Assembly (NCBI GenBank): GCA_017536285.1
Contig: JAFXHP010000037.1
Location: forward strand, 1-14,657
Origin: Clostridia bacterium
Lineage (GTDB): Bacteria > Bacillota_A > Clostridia > UMGS1883 > HGM11501
DNA length: 14,657 bases
Direction: 5' to 3'
The notes beneath the pieces are model-generated. The model did not search any database, had not been told where the DNA came from, and saw nothing but the letters and a program-made list of their open reading frames with translations. Both the position numbers and the translations under genes were made by a program. Below, one piece after another: positions 14,299 to 14,657 of the stretch (position 1 is its first letter; every line of letters begins with the position of its first letter).

Positions 14299-14434
14299 AG
14301 TTCAAATCTTATGCACATAAAACAAAAAACACGCCTTCGGATATGCTTTTTTGTTGGCGGAGTAGGAGAGATTTGAAACGTAAACGTCCACTCGAAAACA
14401 TAGACGCCTGTAGCGTTCGCAAGCTCTCTTTAAG
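14299..14434. repeat. Right-edge direct repeat, copy 1
   Basis: This 136-bp block recurs at 14520-14657 with only a few substitutions and a 2-bp indel near 14330. It starts with TTCAAATCT (14301-14309), has the inverse AGATTTGAA at 14369-14377, and encloses a tRNA-like 3' end. Its terminator-like hairpin is decayed compared with copy 2. I see no credible gene between 14180 and the window end. Confidence 0.9.
14355..14377 (-). pseudogene. tRNA-Ser-like 3' end, copy 1
   Basis: On the minus strand, TTCAAATCTCTCCTACTCCGCCA reads (in two parts, TTCAAATCTCTCC then TACTCCGCCA) like the T-loop, T-stem, acceptor strand and CCA of a tRNA-Ser. The 5' acceptor strand, anticodon arm and variable arm are absent upstream, so this is not a complete tRNA. 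Confidence 0.6.
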
Positions 14435-14519
14435 GCTTCTTGTTTTCTCCCTTTTCGCGTTCCCTTCATCCGCCACCGGCGGCGGTCACGCTCAAACCCC
14501 CGCCGGTACCCGTCGCTCG
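14435..14519. other. GC-rich spacer between the repeat copies
   Basis: This 85-bp spacer is markedly richer in G+C than the surroundings. It contains ACCGGCGG (14475-14482) paired with CCGCCGGT (14500-14507) around a 17-nt loop. Overlapping open frames on both strands show no start signals. Confidence 0.5.
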
Positions 14520-14657
14520 AGTTCAAATCTTATGCACATAAAACAAAAAGCACATCCTTTCGGATATGCTTTTTTGTTGGCGGAGTAGGAGAGATTTGAA
14601 ACGTAAACGTCCACTCGAAAACATAGACGCCTGTAGCGTTCGCAAGCTCTCTTTAAG
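14520..14657. repeat. Right-edge direct repeat, copy 2 (reaches window end)
   Basis: The second copy, offset 221 bp from the first, is still identical to copy 1 at the last base of the window, so its true end is unknown. Here the hairpin is intact, with 12 pairs and one mismatch between 14545-14557 and 14562-14574, followed by T on either strand. Confidence 0.9.
14578..14600 (-). pseudogene. tRNA-Ser-like 3' end, copy 2
   Basis: The same 23-nt tRNA-like 3' end as in copy 1, including CCA and discriminator G. It is followed on the minus strand by the intact terminator-like hairpin, as after a real tRNA gene, but without the rest of a tRNA upstream. Confidence 0.6.

Noticed and set aside
14355..14434. 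Complete tRNA-Ser gene
   Set aside because: Only the T-arm 3' part, acceptor strand and CCA are present; no matching 5' acceptor strand, anticodon arm or variable arm could be found upstream.
14302..14588. Overlapping open frames of 74 and 81 residues at the right edge
   Set aside because: They run through the direct repeat and GC-rich spacer on opposite strands, with no ribosome site or recognisable domain.

Overview
The window looks like chromosome of an AT-leaning Firmicute, most likely a Clostridia/Lachnospiraceae-type gut bacterium. The grounds are strong AGGAGG-type ribosome sites, textbook sigma-A promoters (several with 17-bp spacers), Gram-positive lipoprotein and membrane-anchor signals, an IS30-type element and gut-clostridial intergenic repeats. 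The taxonomic call is inference. I find twelve CDS entries: ten confident genes, one doubtful short gene or gene remnant, and the first codons of a transposase running off the left edge.

Left edge (1-740): the start of an IS30-family transposase (minus strand) with its promoter and outer end, then a palindrome-rich intergenic repeat, then an unrecognised 102-codon reading frame (337-645). A stand-alone clpP with its own promoter and terminator follows (740-1318). A 520-bp gene-free stretch made of hairpin repeats separates clpP from a two-gene unit, pgeF then an orphan oligopeptide-binding lipoprotein (1839-4188). A second hairpin-repeat stretch (4189-4598) shares a 99-bp block with the first at about 95% identity. 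An mgtC-like gene (4599-5270) follows, with a perfect-consensus promoter and a leader hairpin ending in a U-run.

Centre (5402-8386, minus): a compact four-gene operon transcribed in the order SGNH hydrolase, galM, SLOG/DUF1273 protein, endonuclease/exonuclease/phosphatase-family protein. Spacings are 19 bp, a 4-bp overlap and 12 bp. It is divided from a divergent plus-strand pair, an iron-type alcohol dehydrogenase (TTG start) and an NSS-family sodium symporter (8515-11067), by a 128-bp region holding two back-to-back promoters.

Right (11068-14179): three hairpins lie between convergent genes. Then comes a minus-strand pair in which a membrane-anchored serine hydrolase of the class A beta-lactamase fold is followed, after 1 bp, by a 626-residue six-hairpin glycosidase-like protein. 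The right edge (14299-14657) is a direct repeat of period 221 bp. Each copy carries a tRNA-Ser-like 3' end plus a terminator-like hairpin, and the repeat may continue beyond the window.

Most genes are ordinary housekeeping or sugar/peptide metabolism. The most distinctive signals are non-coding: the IS30 start region, whose promoter elements are complementary to its own start codon region; the covarying hairpin family in the intergenic repeats; the mgtC leader; and the tRNA-end repeat.
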